Of a stretch of 64,000 nt of DNA, positions 32,601-45,577 are shown piece by piece. The DNA comes from Rebecca billardiae RCC1528. Its lineage: Eukaryota > Haptophyta. The translations under genes and the position numbers were made by a program. The DNA lies in contig OZ251238.1 in assembly GCA_965240325.2 (NCBI GenBank), positions 1,550,001 through 1,614,000 of the forward strand, written 5' to 3'. Every line of letters begins with the position of its first letter. The stretch's first letter is position 1. The notes below the pieces were generated by a model, which searched no databases, was not told the DNA's origin, and worked only from the letters and a program-made list of their open reading frames with translations.

Positions 32601-35600
32601 CCGCCGCCCAGCCCGCCGCCAAGCCCTCCGCCGAGCCCGCCGCCTCCGAGCCTGCCGCGGAGCCCGCCACCATCACCGCCGCCATCACCGCCACCGTCGC
32701 CGCCGCCACCGTCACAGCCGCCTAGCCCACCGCCGAGCCCGCCGCCCTCGCCGCCGCCGAGCCCGCCGCCGCCGAGCCCGCCCCCGAGCCCACCGCCATC
32801 ACCACCGCCGTCGCCAGCGCCCAGCCCACCGCCGTCACCGCCACCGAGCCCGCCGCCTAGCCCTCCGCCGAGCCCGCCGCCACCATCGCCACCGCCAAGC
32901 CCGCCGCCATCGCCACCGCCCAGTCCGCCACCATCCCCACCACCTCCAAGCCCTCCTCCGTCACCTCCGCTGAGCCCACCACCGAGCCCACTGCCGAGTC
33001 CACCGCCTAGCCCGCCGCCCAGCCCGCCTCCCTCCCCACCACCGTCGCCACCGCCACCGTCGCCTCCGCCGTTACCGCCACCATCTCCGCCACCAAGCCC
33101 ACCTCCAAGCCCGCCGCCATCGCCGCCACCCCCAAGTCCACCACCGTCGCCGCCTCCCAGCCCGCCACCGTCGCCACCGCCTAGCCCGCCGCCGAGTCCT
33201 CCACCAAGTTCGCCGCCCTCACCACCGCCCTCGCCGCCGCCGAGCCCACCGCCGTCGCCGCCACCGTCACCGCCGCCATCGCCACCACCCAGCCAGCCGC
33301 CCTCGCCGCCCAGCCCACCGCCGCCGAGCCCGCCGCCAAGCCCGCCGCCATCACCGCCACCGATCCCACCACCATCGCCGCCACCGTCTCCGCCACCGTC
33401 TCCGCCACCGTCACCGCCACCCAGCCCGCCACCAAGCCCGCCGCCCTCGCCTCCTCCGAGCCCACCGCTGAGCCCGCCGCCGTCACCGCCGCCGTCGCCG
33501 CCGCCCAGCCCGCCGCCGAGCCCGCCGCCCAGCCCGCCGCCGAGCCCGCTGCCTGCGCTACCGCCATCGCCACCGCCGTCACCGCCACCGTCGCCGCCGC
33601 CATCTCCGCCGCCGCCGAGCCCGCCGCCGAGCCCCCCACCGAGCCCGCCGCCGTCACCACCGCCGAGCCCACCTCCGAGCCCGCCGCCGTCGCCGCTACC
33701 CCCAAGTCCACCACCGTCGCCGCCTCCCAGCCCGCCACCGTCGCCACCGCCTAGCCCGCCGCCGAGTCCTCCACCAAGTTCGCCGCCCTCACCACCGCCC
33801 TCGCCGCCGCCGAGCCCACCGCCGTCGCCGCCACCGTCACCGCCGCCATCGCCACCACCCAGCCAGCCGCCCTCGCCGCCCAGCCCGCCGCCGCCGAGCC
33901 CGCCGCCGAGCCCGCCGCCATCACCGCCACCGATCCCACCACCATCGCCACCACCGTCTCCACCACCGTCTCCGCCACCGTCACCGCCACCCAGCCCGCC
34001 ACCCAGCCCGCCACCAAGCCCGCCGCCCTCGCCTCCTCCGCCCAGCCCTCCGCCAAGCCCGCCACCGGGCCCGCCGCCGAGCCCGCTTCCATCGCCGCCG
34101 CCCAGCCCGCCGCCGTCCCCGCCACCGTCGCCACCGCCGAGCCCGCCGCCGAGCCCACCGCCCAGCCCGCCGCCGTCGCCGCCGCCGCCCAGCCCGCCGC
34201 CGAGCCCGCCGCCGAGTCCCCCACCGAGCCCGCCGCCGTCACCACCGCCTAGCCCACCTCCGAGCCCGCCGCCGTCGCCGCCACCGTCGCCGCCGCCGAG
34301 CCCGCCGCCTAGCCCACCGCCCAGCCCGCCACCTTTGCCACCGCCGAGCCCGCCACCAAGCCAGCCGCCCCGCCCGCCGCCGTCGCCGCCGCCACCCAGC
34401 CCACCGCCCAGCCCGCCGCCTTCTCCGCCGCCGAGCCCGCCACCGTCACCGCCGCCGAGCCGGCCGCCGAGCCCGCCGCCAAGTCTGCCGCCCTCGCCGC
34501 CGCCGTCGCCGCCACCCAGCCCACCGCCAAGCCCACCGCCATCGCCCCCGCCCAGCCCACCGCCCAGCCCGCCGCCCAGCCCGCCGCCATCGCCGCCACC
34601 GCCCAGCCCACCGCCCAGCCCTCCACCCTCGCCGCCGCCCAATCCGCCACCGAGCCCGCCACCGTCACCGCCGCCCTCTCCGCCGCCGTCACCGCCACCT
34701 TCGCCGCCACCGAGCCCGCCGCCCAGCCCGCCTCCACCGCCGCCGCCTTCACCACCGCCGTCACCGCCACCTTTGCCGCCGCCGAGCCCGCCGCCGAGCC
34801 CGCCACCCAGCCCGCCGCCCTCGCCGCCGCCGAGCCCGCCCCCGAGCCCGCCACCGTCGCCTCCGCCACCGAGCCCTCCGCCGAGCCCACCGCCGAGCCC
34901 GCCGCCGAGCCCGCCGCCGTCTCCACCCCCAAGCCCCCCGCCGTCACCCCCGCCATCGCCACCGCCCAGCCCACCGCCCAGACCGCCGCCCTCGCCGCCG
35001 CCCAGCCCGCCCCCGAGCCCGCCACCGTCACTGCCGCCCTCTCCGCCGCCGTCGCCGCCACCTTCGCCGCCACCGAGCCCGCCGCCCAGCCCGCCGCCGT
35101 CGCCGCCGCCTTCGCCACCGCCGTCCCCGCCACCGTCGCCACCGCCGAGCCCGCCGCCCAGCCCACCGCCCAGCCCGCCGCCGTCGCCGCCGCCGCCCAG
35201 CCCGCCGCCCAGCCCGCCGCCGAGCCCGCCGCCCAGCCCGCCGCCCTCGCCGCCGCCCTCTCCACCGCCGTCACCGCCACCATCGCGACCGCCGAGCCCG
35301 CCGCCGAGCCCGCCGCCGAGCCCACCGCCGTCTCCTCCGCCGAGCCAGCCTCCTTCCCCGCCGCCATCACCGCCGCCGAGCCGGCCGCCGAGCCCGCCGC
35401 CAAGTCCGCCGCCCTCGCCGCCGCCGTCGCCGCCACCCAGCCCGCCGCCAAGCCCACCGCCATCGCCACCGCCCAGCCCACCGCCCAGCCCGCCGCCCAG
35501 CCCGCCGCCATCGCCGCCACCGCCCAGCCCACCGCCCAGCCCTCCACCCTCGCCGCCGCCCAATCCGCCACCGAGCCCGCCACCGTCACCGCCGCCCTCT

Positions 35601-38600
35601 CCGCCGCCGTCGCCACCACCTTCGCCGCCACCGAGCACACCGCCCAGCCCGCCGCCGTCGCCGCCGCCTTCACCACCGCCGTCCCCGCCACCGTCGCGAC
35701 CGCCGAGTCCGCCGCCCAGCCCACCGCCCAGCCCGCCGCCGTCGCCGCCGCCGCCCAGCCCGCCGCCGAGCCCGCCGCCGAGCCCGCCGCCCAGCCCGCC
35801 GCCGTCGCCACCTCCGCCCAGCCCGCCGCCGTCGCCGCCGCCCTCTCCACCGCCGTCACCGCCACCATCGCGACCGCCGAGCCCGCCGCCGAGCCCGCCG
35901 CCGAGCCCGCCGCCGAGCCCACCGCCGTCTCCTCCGCCGAGCCAGCCTCCTTCCCCGCCGCCATCACCGCCGCCGAGCCGGCCGCCGAGCCCGCCGCCAA
36001 GTCCGCCGCCCTCGCCGCCGCCGTCGCCGCCACCCAGCCCGCCGCCAAGCCCACCGCCATCGCCACCGCCCAGCCCACCGCCCAGCCCGCCGCCATCGCC
36101 GCCACCGCCCAGCCCACCGCCCAGCCCTCCACCCTCGCCGCCGCCCAATCCGCCACCGAGCCCGCCACCGTCACCGCCGCCCTCTCCGCCGCCGTCGCCG
36201 CCACCTTCGCCGCCACCGAGCCCACCGCCCAGCCCGCCGCCGTCGCCACCGCCGCCGAGCCCGCCGCCGAGCCCGCCGCCGAGCCCGCCGCCCAGCCCGC
36301 CGCCGTCGCCGCCGCCCTCTCCACCGCCGTCACCGCTACCATCGCGACCGCCGAGCCCGCCGCCGAGCCCGCCGCCGAGCCCACCGCCGTCTCCTCCGCC
36401 GAGCCCGCCTCCTTCCCCGCCGCCGTCCCCGCCGCCCTTCCCGCCGCCGTCGTCGCCGCCGTCGCCACCACCCAGCCCCCCGCCCAACCCGCCGCCGGGC
36501 CCGCCGCCATCGCCGCCGCCATCGCCACCGCCGTCGCTGCCGCCGTCGCCACCTCCACCCAGCCCTCCGCCCAGCCCGCCGCCGTCCCCGCCACCGTCGC
36601 CGCCGCCGTCGCCGCCGCCGAGCCCGCCGCCGAGCCCGCCGCCGTCGCCGCCGCCGCCCAGCCCACCGCCCAGCCCGCCGCCGTCGCCGCCACCTTCGCC
36701 GCCGCCCAGCCCGCCGCCTTCCCCGCCGCCGTCCCCACCGCCGAGCCCGCCACTGTCGCCGCCACCCAGCCCGCCACCCAGCCCACCCCCGAGCCCGCCA
36801 CCTGCGCCGCCGCCCTCACCACCACCGTCGCCGCCGCCCTCGCCACCTCCGCCAAGCCCACCGCCCAGCCCGCCGCCCAGCCCGCCCCCGAGTCCGCCGC
36901 CGAGCCCGCCGCCCAGCCCGCCACCCAGCCCGCCGCCGAGCCCGCCGCCGGCTCCGCCGCCGTTGCTGCCACCGTCTCCGCCGCCCAGCCCGCCGCCCGG
37001 CCCACCGCCCTCGCCGCCGCCGTCACCACCGCCCTCACCCCCGCCGTCGCCACCACCCTCGCCGCCGCCGCCGAGCCCGCCGCCAAGCCCACCGCCGAGC
37101 CCGCCGCCAAGCCCGCCACCGTCGCCACCGCCGAGCCCGCCGCCGTCGCCGCCGCCGTCCCCGCCGCCGCCGAGCCCGCCACCGAGCCCGCCGCCGAGTC
37201 CGCCGCCATCGCCGCCGCCGCCCAGTCCGCCGCCCAGCCCGCCGCCCAGCCCACCGCCGCCGCCGCCGCCGCCGAGCCCGCCGCCGAGCCCGCCGCCGTC
37301 GCCGCCGCCGTCCCCGCCGCCGCCGTCCCCGCCGCCGTCCCCGCCGCCATCGCCACCGCCGTCGCCACCGCCGAGCCCGCCGCCGTTGCCGCCGCCGCCG
37401 CCGCGCGTGCTGCCGTTCCCGCCGCCCTCGCCTCCCGCGCCGCCGCCCTCGCCGCCGCCTTCGCCGCCGCCGGCGCTTCCGCCGTCGCCGCCGCCGAGCC
37501 CGCCGCCGAGCCCGCCGCCCGCGCCGCCGCCGTCCCCGCCGCCGAGCCCGCCGCCGAGCCCGCCGCCGAGCCCGCCGCCGAGCCCGCCGCCGCCGAGCCC
37601 GCCGCCGAGCCCGCCGCCGAGCCCGCCGCCCAGCCCGCCGCCGCCCTCGCCGCCGCCAAGCCCGCCGCCGTCGCCGCCGCCGTCGCCACCGCCGCCCAGC
37701 CCACCGCCCTCGCCGCCGCCGAGCCCGCCGCCGTCGCCGCCGCCGCCGAGCCCGCCGCCGAGCCCGCCGCCGAGCCCGCCACCGGCCCCACCGCCGCCCT
37801 TCCCGCCGCCGTCGCCGCCGCCGAGCCTGCCGCCGTCGCCGCCGCCGTCGCCACCGCCATTGCCGCCTCCGCCGCCGCGCACCGAGCCGTTCCCGCCGCC
37901 CTCGCCGCCCTCGCCGCCGCCGAGCCCGCCGCCGAGCCCGCCGCCTTCGCCGCCGCCGAGCCCGCCGCCCTCGCCGCCGCCGAGCCCGCCGCCCACGCCA
38001 CCGCCCTCGCCGCCGCCCTCGCCGCCGCCGAGCCCGCCGCCGAGCCCGCCGCCCTCGCCGCCGCCGAGCCCACCGCCGAGCCCGCCGCCGAGCCCGCCGC
38101 CCTCGCCGCCGCCGAGCGCGCCACCGAGCCCGCCGCCCTCGCCGCCGCCGAGCGCGCCACCGAGCCCGCCGCCCTCGCCGCCGCCGAGCCCGCCGCCAGT
38201 GCCGCCGCCCAGCGCGCCGCCTGCGCCGCCGCCCTCGCCGCCGCCACGCCCGCCGCCAGCGCCGAGCCCGCCGCCGCGCGCGCCGCCCTCGCCGCCCTCG
38301 CCGCCGCCCTCGCCGCCGCCCTCGCCGCCGCCGAGCCCGCCGCGCCCGCCCTCGCCGCCGCCCTCGCCGCCGGGCTCGACCGAGTACGTGCGCGTGTACG
38401 CCGCGGGCGCCGTCTCCGACTTTGCCGGCGCGGACGAGGCCGCGAGGCTCGAGGCCGCCTTCCGCAACGCGACGGGCGTGGACGGCGCGGCGGACGTGGC
38501 GCTGGTGAGCGTGGCCGCTGCGTCGGTCGCGCTCGTGTTCCGCGTGTTCACGCCGGCGGCGGCGCGGTACGTGGACGCGGACGCGGCGCTGCGCGCGCTG

Positions 38601-41600
38601 AGCCGCGCGCAGCTCGCCGCGCGCCTCGGCCTCGCGCTGCCGCAGCCGGGCGGCGGCGGCGGCGGCGGCGGCGGCGCGCCGAACGCGGTGGTGGAGCGCG
38701 CGTGGCCCGGCTGCACCGACTCGGCCGCGGCCAACTTCGACAGCAGCGCGGACGTGCAGCTGGGCGCGGGCGCGTGCGCGTACGCGCCGCCCGCCCCGGC
38801 GGCGCCGGGCTCGCCGCCGCCGCGCGCGCCGCCGCCGCGCCCCGGCTTTGGCGCGCCGCTGCGCGCCGTCGCGGGCGGCGGCGCCGTGCGGATCGCGACG
38901 CCGCCGCACCCGAGCGGGCTGCCGGCCGGCTCGGCGGTCAAGTGGGCGCGCGCGCCGGACGAGGCGGCGGCGGCGTTCGACGAGGGCGCGGGCGGCTGGG
39001 CGGGCGTGGTGGACTGCGCGCCGCCCGCGCACGCCGGCCTCGGCGGCGCCGACGGCGTGCCGCTCCCGCCCGACGGCGCGCTGCGCTGGGCCTTTGCCGA
39101 GGCGGGCGCGTACGCGCTCTGCGCGCGCGCGCCTGCGGGGCCGGAGGCGGCGCGCTGGGCGGTGGCGCCGGGGTTCGAGCTGAGCGTGGCGGCCGTGTTC
39201 GGGCTGGTGGGACCGTCGCACGTGGTGGCGGGCGCGCAGGCGAGCGTCACCCTCGCGGGCGAGCGCCTCGCCGCGGGCGACCTCGTCGCGTGGGCGGCCG
39301 CGGGCGCGGCGGGCTGCGCGGACGCCGCGGCCGCAGCGCCGCTGCTCGGCGGCGGCCGCGCCGCCGCGAGCGCGCCGTTCGCGATCGCGAGGGCGCAGCT
39401 GGGGCTGGCGCTGTGCTACACGCCCGCGCGCGGCGTCGCGCCCGCGCTGCTGCGCAACGTCACGCTCGACGCCGTGCGCGTCGACGGCCCCGCGCTCGCG
39501 CTCGGCGCGGCGGGCGGCGGCGCGGCGCGCGTGCGGTTTGCGGGCGTCGGGCTGGGCGCGCCGGGCGACGGTGCGCTGTGGGCGCGGCCCGAGCCGTCGG
39601 CGGCGGCGGCGTGCGCGGCGGCGGACGCGGCGCGCGCCACGCCCGTCGGGCCCGACGGCGGCGCGGCCTTCGCCTTCGACGCCCCCGCGCCCGACCTGCG
39701 CCTGTGCTACGCGCACCGCGGCGGGCCGCTCACCGCGTACGCGCACGTGCGCGCGCGCGCCGCCGCGGTGCTCGGCCCGGAGGCGGCGCTCGGCGTGGCG
39801 GGCGCGGCGCGCTCGCTGCCGCTCGAGGGCGTGGGGCTGGCGGACGGCGACGCCGCGCGCTGGATCGACGCGTCCGACGGCGACGACGCCGCCGCCGCCG
39901 CCGCGTGCACGCGCGCCGCGCTCGACGCGGACGCGCCCGCCGCGGGCGCGGAGGGCGGCGCGCGCTGGTACGGCACCCCGATGGCGCTCGCGGGCGGCGC
40001 GCTCGCCTTCACGCCCGCGGCGCCCGCCGCGCGGCTGCGGCTGTGCTACGCCTTTGGCGGCGGCGTCGACGCCGACGCCGCCGCGTCGGCGTCGGGGCCG
40101 CCGCCGGTGCTCGCCGCCGCCAACGTGAGCCTGACGGTGGTCTCGCTCGACGGCGCCGAGCTCGGCGCGCCCGGCGGCGGCGCGCCGGTCGCGGCGCTCG
40201 GCGCGGCGGGCGGCTCGCTGGGCGTGCGGCCGCTCGGCGCGGGCGTGGGCGCGGGCGACGAGGCGTACCTCGCGCCGCCCGGCACGCGCGCCGCGGCGTG
40301 CGACGGCGCCGCCGCGCTCGGCGTGCGCGGCGGCGTGGCGCGCGTCGGCGCCGACGGCGTCGTCGCCTTTGCGCTCGCGCCCGGCGGCGGCGGCGTCAAC
40401 CTGACGCTGTGCTACCGCTTCCGGCCGGGGCACGGCGGCGGCGGCGGCGGCGCGGCGTGGGCGGTGGCGCCGCACCCGGCGGGGCGCGTCGACGTGCTCG
40501 AGCTCACGCGGCCGCGCCTCGCCGTCGCGGTGGTGGGCGCGCCGCGCGCGGTGCGCTTCGAGGGGCACGGCGTCGCGCCGGGCGACCGCGCCGCGTGGGT
40601 GTCCGAGCCGGCGGCGTGCGACGCGAGCGCCGGGCCCGCCCCGGCCGCCGTGGGGCCGGCGACGCTCGACGGCGCGCTCCGCGCGGCGTTCGGCGCCGCG
40701 GGCGCGCGCGCCGCGGGGCTCGTGCTGTGCTACCGCTGGGCCGCGCTCGGCGCGTGGTCGCTCGCGCCGGCCGCGCGCCTCGCGGTCGTCGGCTCGGCCG
40801 ACCCGCTCGCGGGCGCGCGCGTGGACGCGGTCGTGCCGCGCGGCGCGGCGATCGGCGCGGGCGCGGCGGCGCGCACGCGCGTGCGCGTGCTCGGCGCCGG
40901 CTTCGACCCGGCCGTCGCGCTGCTCGCGTACTGCGAGTTTGGCGCCGTGCGCGTGCCCGCGGCCGCGGTCTCGGAGGGGGCGGTCGAGTGCGACGCGCCC
41001 GCCGCCGCGCTCGGCGCGGCGGGCGGCGAGCGCGCGCTCTCGGTGCGCGTGGGCGTGGGCGCGGCCGGCGAGGAGGCGGGCGGCGACGGCGGCGGCGTGA
41101 GCTCGGGGCTGCTCGTGGCGGACGGCGCCGGCGACGCGCCCTTTGTGCTCTACAACGCGTCGCGCGTGCGCGTGACGAGCGTGTGGCCGCCGGGCGCGCC
41201 GCTCGGCGCGGCGGCGGGCGTGGCGCTGCGCGTGGGCCTCGCCGAGCTGCTCGAGCTGGGCGCGCCCGCGCTCGGGTTCGGGCCGCCGCTGCACGGCGGC
41301 GCCGAGGGCGGCGTGGCGCTCGTCGGCGCGAGCGCGCCCGACGCGCTGCGCGCGGAGCTGCGCGGCGCCGCGCCGTACGCGCCCGCGTCCGCGCTCGGCG
41401 GCGCGCTCGGCGCGGTGCTCGCGCCCGTCTCCGCCTCGCTCGACGGCGCGACGTTTGGCGGCGGCGGCTCGTTCGGCGTGTACGCGGCGCTGCTGCACGG
41501 CGTGCGCCCGGCCGGCGCGCCCGCGCGCGCGCCGGGCGCGGTGCGCGTGCTCGGCGCGGGGCTGGTCGAGCTCGCGCCGGGCGCGGCGCTCTGCGTGTTC

Positions 41601-44600
41601 CGCCCGCTCGCGCCCGCCGCCGCCGCCGCGGGCTACGCCTTCCGCACGCCCGCCGCCCTCGAGCGCGGCGGCGGCGGCGCGTCGTGCGGCACGCCCGGCG
41701 CCGCGCCGCCCGGCGCGTACGAGATTGCAATCTCGCTCAACGGCGGCGCGCACGAGGTGGGCTCGCTCTTCGAGCCGCCGACGCTCGAGCTGTACGACGC
41801 GGCGCGCGTGGCGGTGCGCGCGCTGCAGCCGCCGGGCGGGCCCGTGCACGGCGGCACCGACGTGACGCTGCTCGGGTCGGGGTTCGCCGAGTACGGCGCG
41901 GGGCTGCTGTGCTGCGTGCTGCTCGGCGGCGACGACGACGCGGCGCGCGCCGGCTGCGCCGCGCCCGCGCGGCTGCTCGCGCCCGACCCGGCGGCGCCGG
42001 CGGAGAGCCGCGCGGCGTGCGTGCTGCCCGCCGCGCGCGCGGGCGCGCGCTCGCTCGAGCTCTCGCTCGGCAACGGCACGGTGGGCTCCACCTCCGCCTC
42101 AGGCGCACTCTTCACGCACTACGCGCCACCCACGCTGCTGGGCGCGGCGCCGGCGCCCGCCGACTCGCTCGGCGGCGCGCTGGTGACGCTGCGCGGCGCG
42201 GGGTTCGGCGCGCTGGGCGACGGCGGCGCGCACGCGCGCGTGGCGTTCGGGCCGGTGCTCACGGCCGAGCCGCCGCTGCTCGCCACCGACCGCACGCTCG
42301 TCGTGCGCGCGCCGTGGGGCGACGCAGGGCACACGCGCGTGCGCGTGTCGCTCAACGGGCAGCAGCTCCACCCGGCGCCGGCGGACGAGGGCGCGCCGTT
42401 CGGGTTTGTCGGGCTGCACCGCCCCGAGCTGCTCGGCGCGGCCTTCTCGGCGGACGGCTCGAGCCTCGAGCTGCGCTTCGACGCGCAGCCCACCGACGAG
42501 GGCGGCGCGGTCGGCGCCGTGCCGTGCGCGGCGCTGCTCGACGACGAGACGAGCGCGGCGCTCGGCGGCGGCGGCGGCGAGGGCGGCGGCGAGGGCGGCT
42601 CGTCGCCGGCGCCGCGGTGCCACTGGTCCACGCCGAGCACGCTCGTGGCACAGCTGGGCGCGGGCACGAGCCTGCGCCCGGGCTCGCGCGTGGCGCTGCG
42701 GCCGCACGCCATCGCGCCCGCGTTCCTCGCCGCGGCGTGCCCGCACCCGCTCTGCGCCAACGGCTCGGCGACCATCCCGCTCGACGCGCCGTGCGCGCCG
42801 CACGCGTGCCCCGCGCCGGTCGCGGCGCTCGCCGGCCCCGCGGCGCTCTCGGTGTGCCCGGACGAGCCGATCGTGCTCGACGCGTCCGGCTCGGGCGGCG
42901 GCGGCATCGCGCCGCTCGTGTTCGAGTGGGCCGCCGACCCGTCGCGCTCCGACCGCGCCGACGCGCTCAACGCGCACCTGCGCGCGCTGCCGCCGTCGAC
43001 GGCGGCGCTGACGGTGCCCGCCGCGCTGATCGGCGGCGAGCGGTACGCGTTCGTCGTGCGCGTCTCGTCCGCGCTGACGGGCGCGGCGTCGGCGCCGGCC
43101 GAGTGGGCGGTGGCGCGCACGGGCGAGGCCGACCCCGCGCTCGCGTTCGACGGCCCGCACGCGCTGCGCGTCCGCCCCGCGTCCGAGCTGTTCGCGCGCG
43201 GCGCCGTGCGGCTCGCCGCGTGCTGGCCGCCGGACGCGCCCTCGTCGCGCGTCGACTTCGAGTGGAGCGTGGCGGGCGTGGCGGAGGCGGGCACGGGGCT
43301 GCGCGCGGACGACGAGGCGGCGGAGGCCGCGCGCGTCAGCGCCCTCCTGCGCGCGGCCGCGACGGACGCGTCCGCGCTGCTGCCGCCCTTCTCGCTGCGC
43401 GCGCGCACCGCGTACACGCTGCGCCTGCGCGCGTGGATGGCGGCGGCGCCGGTCGCGGCCGCGGCCGCGTCGCTCGCCGTGACGGTCGAGCCCGAGGCGC
43501 TGCGCGCGGTGCTCGACGTCGCGAGCCTCACCGCGTCGGCGGGCGGCGCGTGGGCGCTCGACGGCTCCGCCTCGTTCGACCCCAACGTGCCCCTCGCGCT
43601 CGGCGCGGCCGGGCTGCAGTACGCGTGGGAGCTGCAGCGGCGGCGGGCGGCGGGCGGCGGCGGCGCCAACGGCACGGCGGCGCACGCCGGCGGGCAGCTC
43701 GAGGCGGTGGCGCTGCCCGCGGGCGTGGACGGCGCGTCGGCGGTGCTGGCCGTGCCCGCGGGCGCGCTGCCCGCGGGCGAGTACGTCGCCACGCTGCGGC
43801 TGGCCAAGCCGGGCGTGGGCGGCGCGAGCGCGGCCGCCGCCGTGCAGCTCGTGGGCGCGGCGCTGCCGACGATCCGCTTCGAGCCGCGGCGCGCGCGCAA
43901 GCACAGCGCGGCGTGGGCGCTGCCGACCGAGCGGCTGGTGGTGCGCGCCGCGCTGGACGACGCCTCGCTCGCGCGCGAGGCGTCGGGCGGCGCCGCGTGG
44001 GCGTACGCGTGGACGCTCGTGCCGCTCGGCGCGGACGGCGCGCGCGCGGCCGGCGCCGCGCCGATCCCGCTCGGCGGCGCGGCCGGCGCGCGCCTCACCG
44101 CCGCGGGCGGCGCCGCGCCGAGCGTCGCGTTCGTCTCGGGCGCGCTCGCGCCGGGCGGGTCGTACGCGCTGCAGCTGGCCGTGACCGACGCGCTGCTCGG
44201 CGGCGGCGGCGTGCCCGCGCTCGGCTCGACCACGCTCTCGCTCAACCGGCCGCCGCACGGCGGCTGGCTCGAGGCGGCGCCCGCGCGCGGCGACGCGGTG
44301 GCGACGCGCTTTGCGCTGCGCGCGCGCGGCTGGGCGGACGAGGCGGACGACCTGCCGCTGCGCTACGCGTTCTCGTACGCGCCCGCCTCGCCGCCCGCGC
44401 CCGGCGGCGCCGAGCCGGGCGGCACGCCGCTCGGCGAGCGCACGCTCTCGAGCGCCGCCGCCGCCGTGCTGCCGCCGGGCGCGTGGGCGGTCGGCGTGGC
44501 CGTCACCGACGCGCTCGGCGCGGCCGCGCGCGCGAGCGCGGGCGTGGAGGCGCGCGCGCCGGCGGAGGGCGCGCTGCCGTGCGCCGTGCTGCGCGGCGCG

Positions 44601-45544
44601 CTCGCCGACGCCGAGGCCGCCGTCGAGCGCGCGGACGCGGACGGCGCGCGCCAGCTGCTCGGCGCGCTCGCGGCCGCGGCCGCGGGCGGCGGAGCCGGCG
44701 GCGGAGCCGGCGGCGCGTGCAACGCGAGCGCGGCCGAGCCGCCGCCGCCGTCCGAGGCGGCGGTGGTGGCGCAGATGCTCGCGCTCGCGCGGCGCGCGGC
44801 GAACCGCACGCTCTCCACGCCCACCTCGCGGCTGCACGCCGCGAGCGTGCTGCGCGCCGTGCTCGGCGCCGCGGCGCGCGTCGGCGCCGCGGCGCGCGCG
44901 GACGCGCTCGAGCAGGTGGGTGCGATCGCACGGGCGGCGGCGGCGGACGGGCTGGACGGCGCGACGGCGTCGGCGCTGGTCGGCGCGCTGGACGGCGCGC
45001 TCGGCGGCGAGGCCGCCGCCGCCGACGAGCCCGCCGCCGTCGAGGCGGCGCAGCGCGCCGCGCGCGCGTCCGCGCTCGCGCTCGGCGCGGCGCTCGCCGC
45101 CGGCCGCGCGCCGGGCGAGCCGCGCGCCGAGGCGGTGGGCGCGCGCGTCGCGATCTCGGCGCAGCGGCTGGCGCCGGCGGCGCTCGGCGGCGGCGTGGCG
45201 CTCGGCGGCGCGGGCGGCGCGTTCGAGCTCGCGCTGCCCCCCTCCGCGCTCGGCGCCGGCGCGGCCGGCGGCGTCGACGTGCTCGGCGTGGCGTTTGCGC
45301 GCGGCGCGGGCGCGCACCCGCCGCCCGGCGCGGGCGCGCGCGCGCTCGCGAGCGCCGTTGTGGGCGTGACGCTCGGCTCGGCGGCGGACGGCTCGCCGAT
45401 CGAGGTGCGCGGCCTCGAGCCGCCGCTCGTGCTCACCATCCCGCTCCCGCCCGCCGCGCCGCCGCCGCCGGACGGCGAGTCCGTCGCCTGCCACTGGTGG
45501 GACGAGGCGGCCGGCGCGTGGAGCGCCGCCGGCTGCGAGACGGT

Positions 45545-45577
<33 letters not shown>

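Noticed and set aside
32072-39250. 2,392-aa glycine-rich frame on the minus strand
   Set aside because: It is the antisense of the SPPP-coding repeat. Its composition follows entirely from the complementary codons, and it shows no start context or domain.
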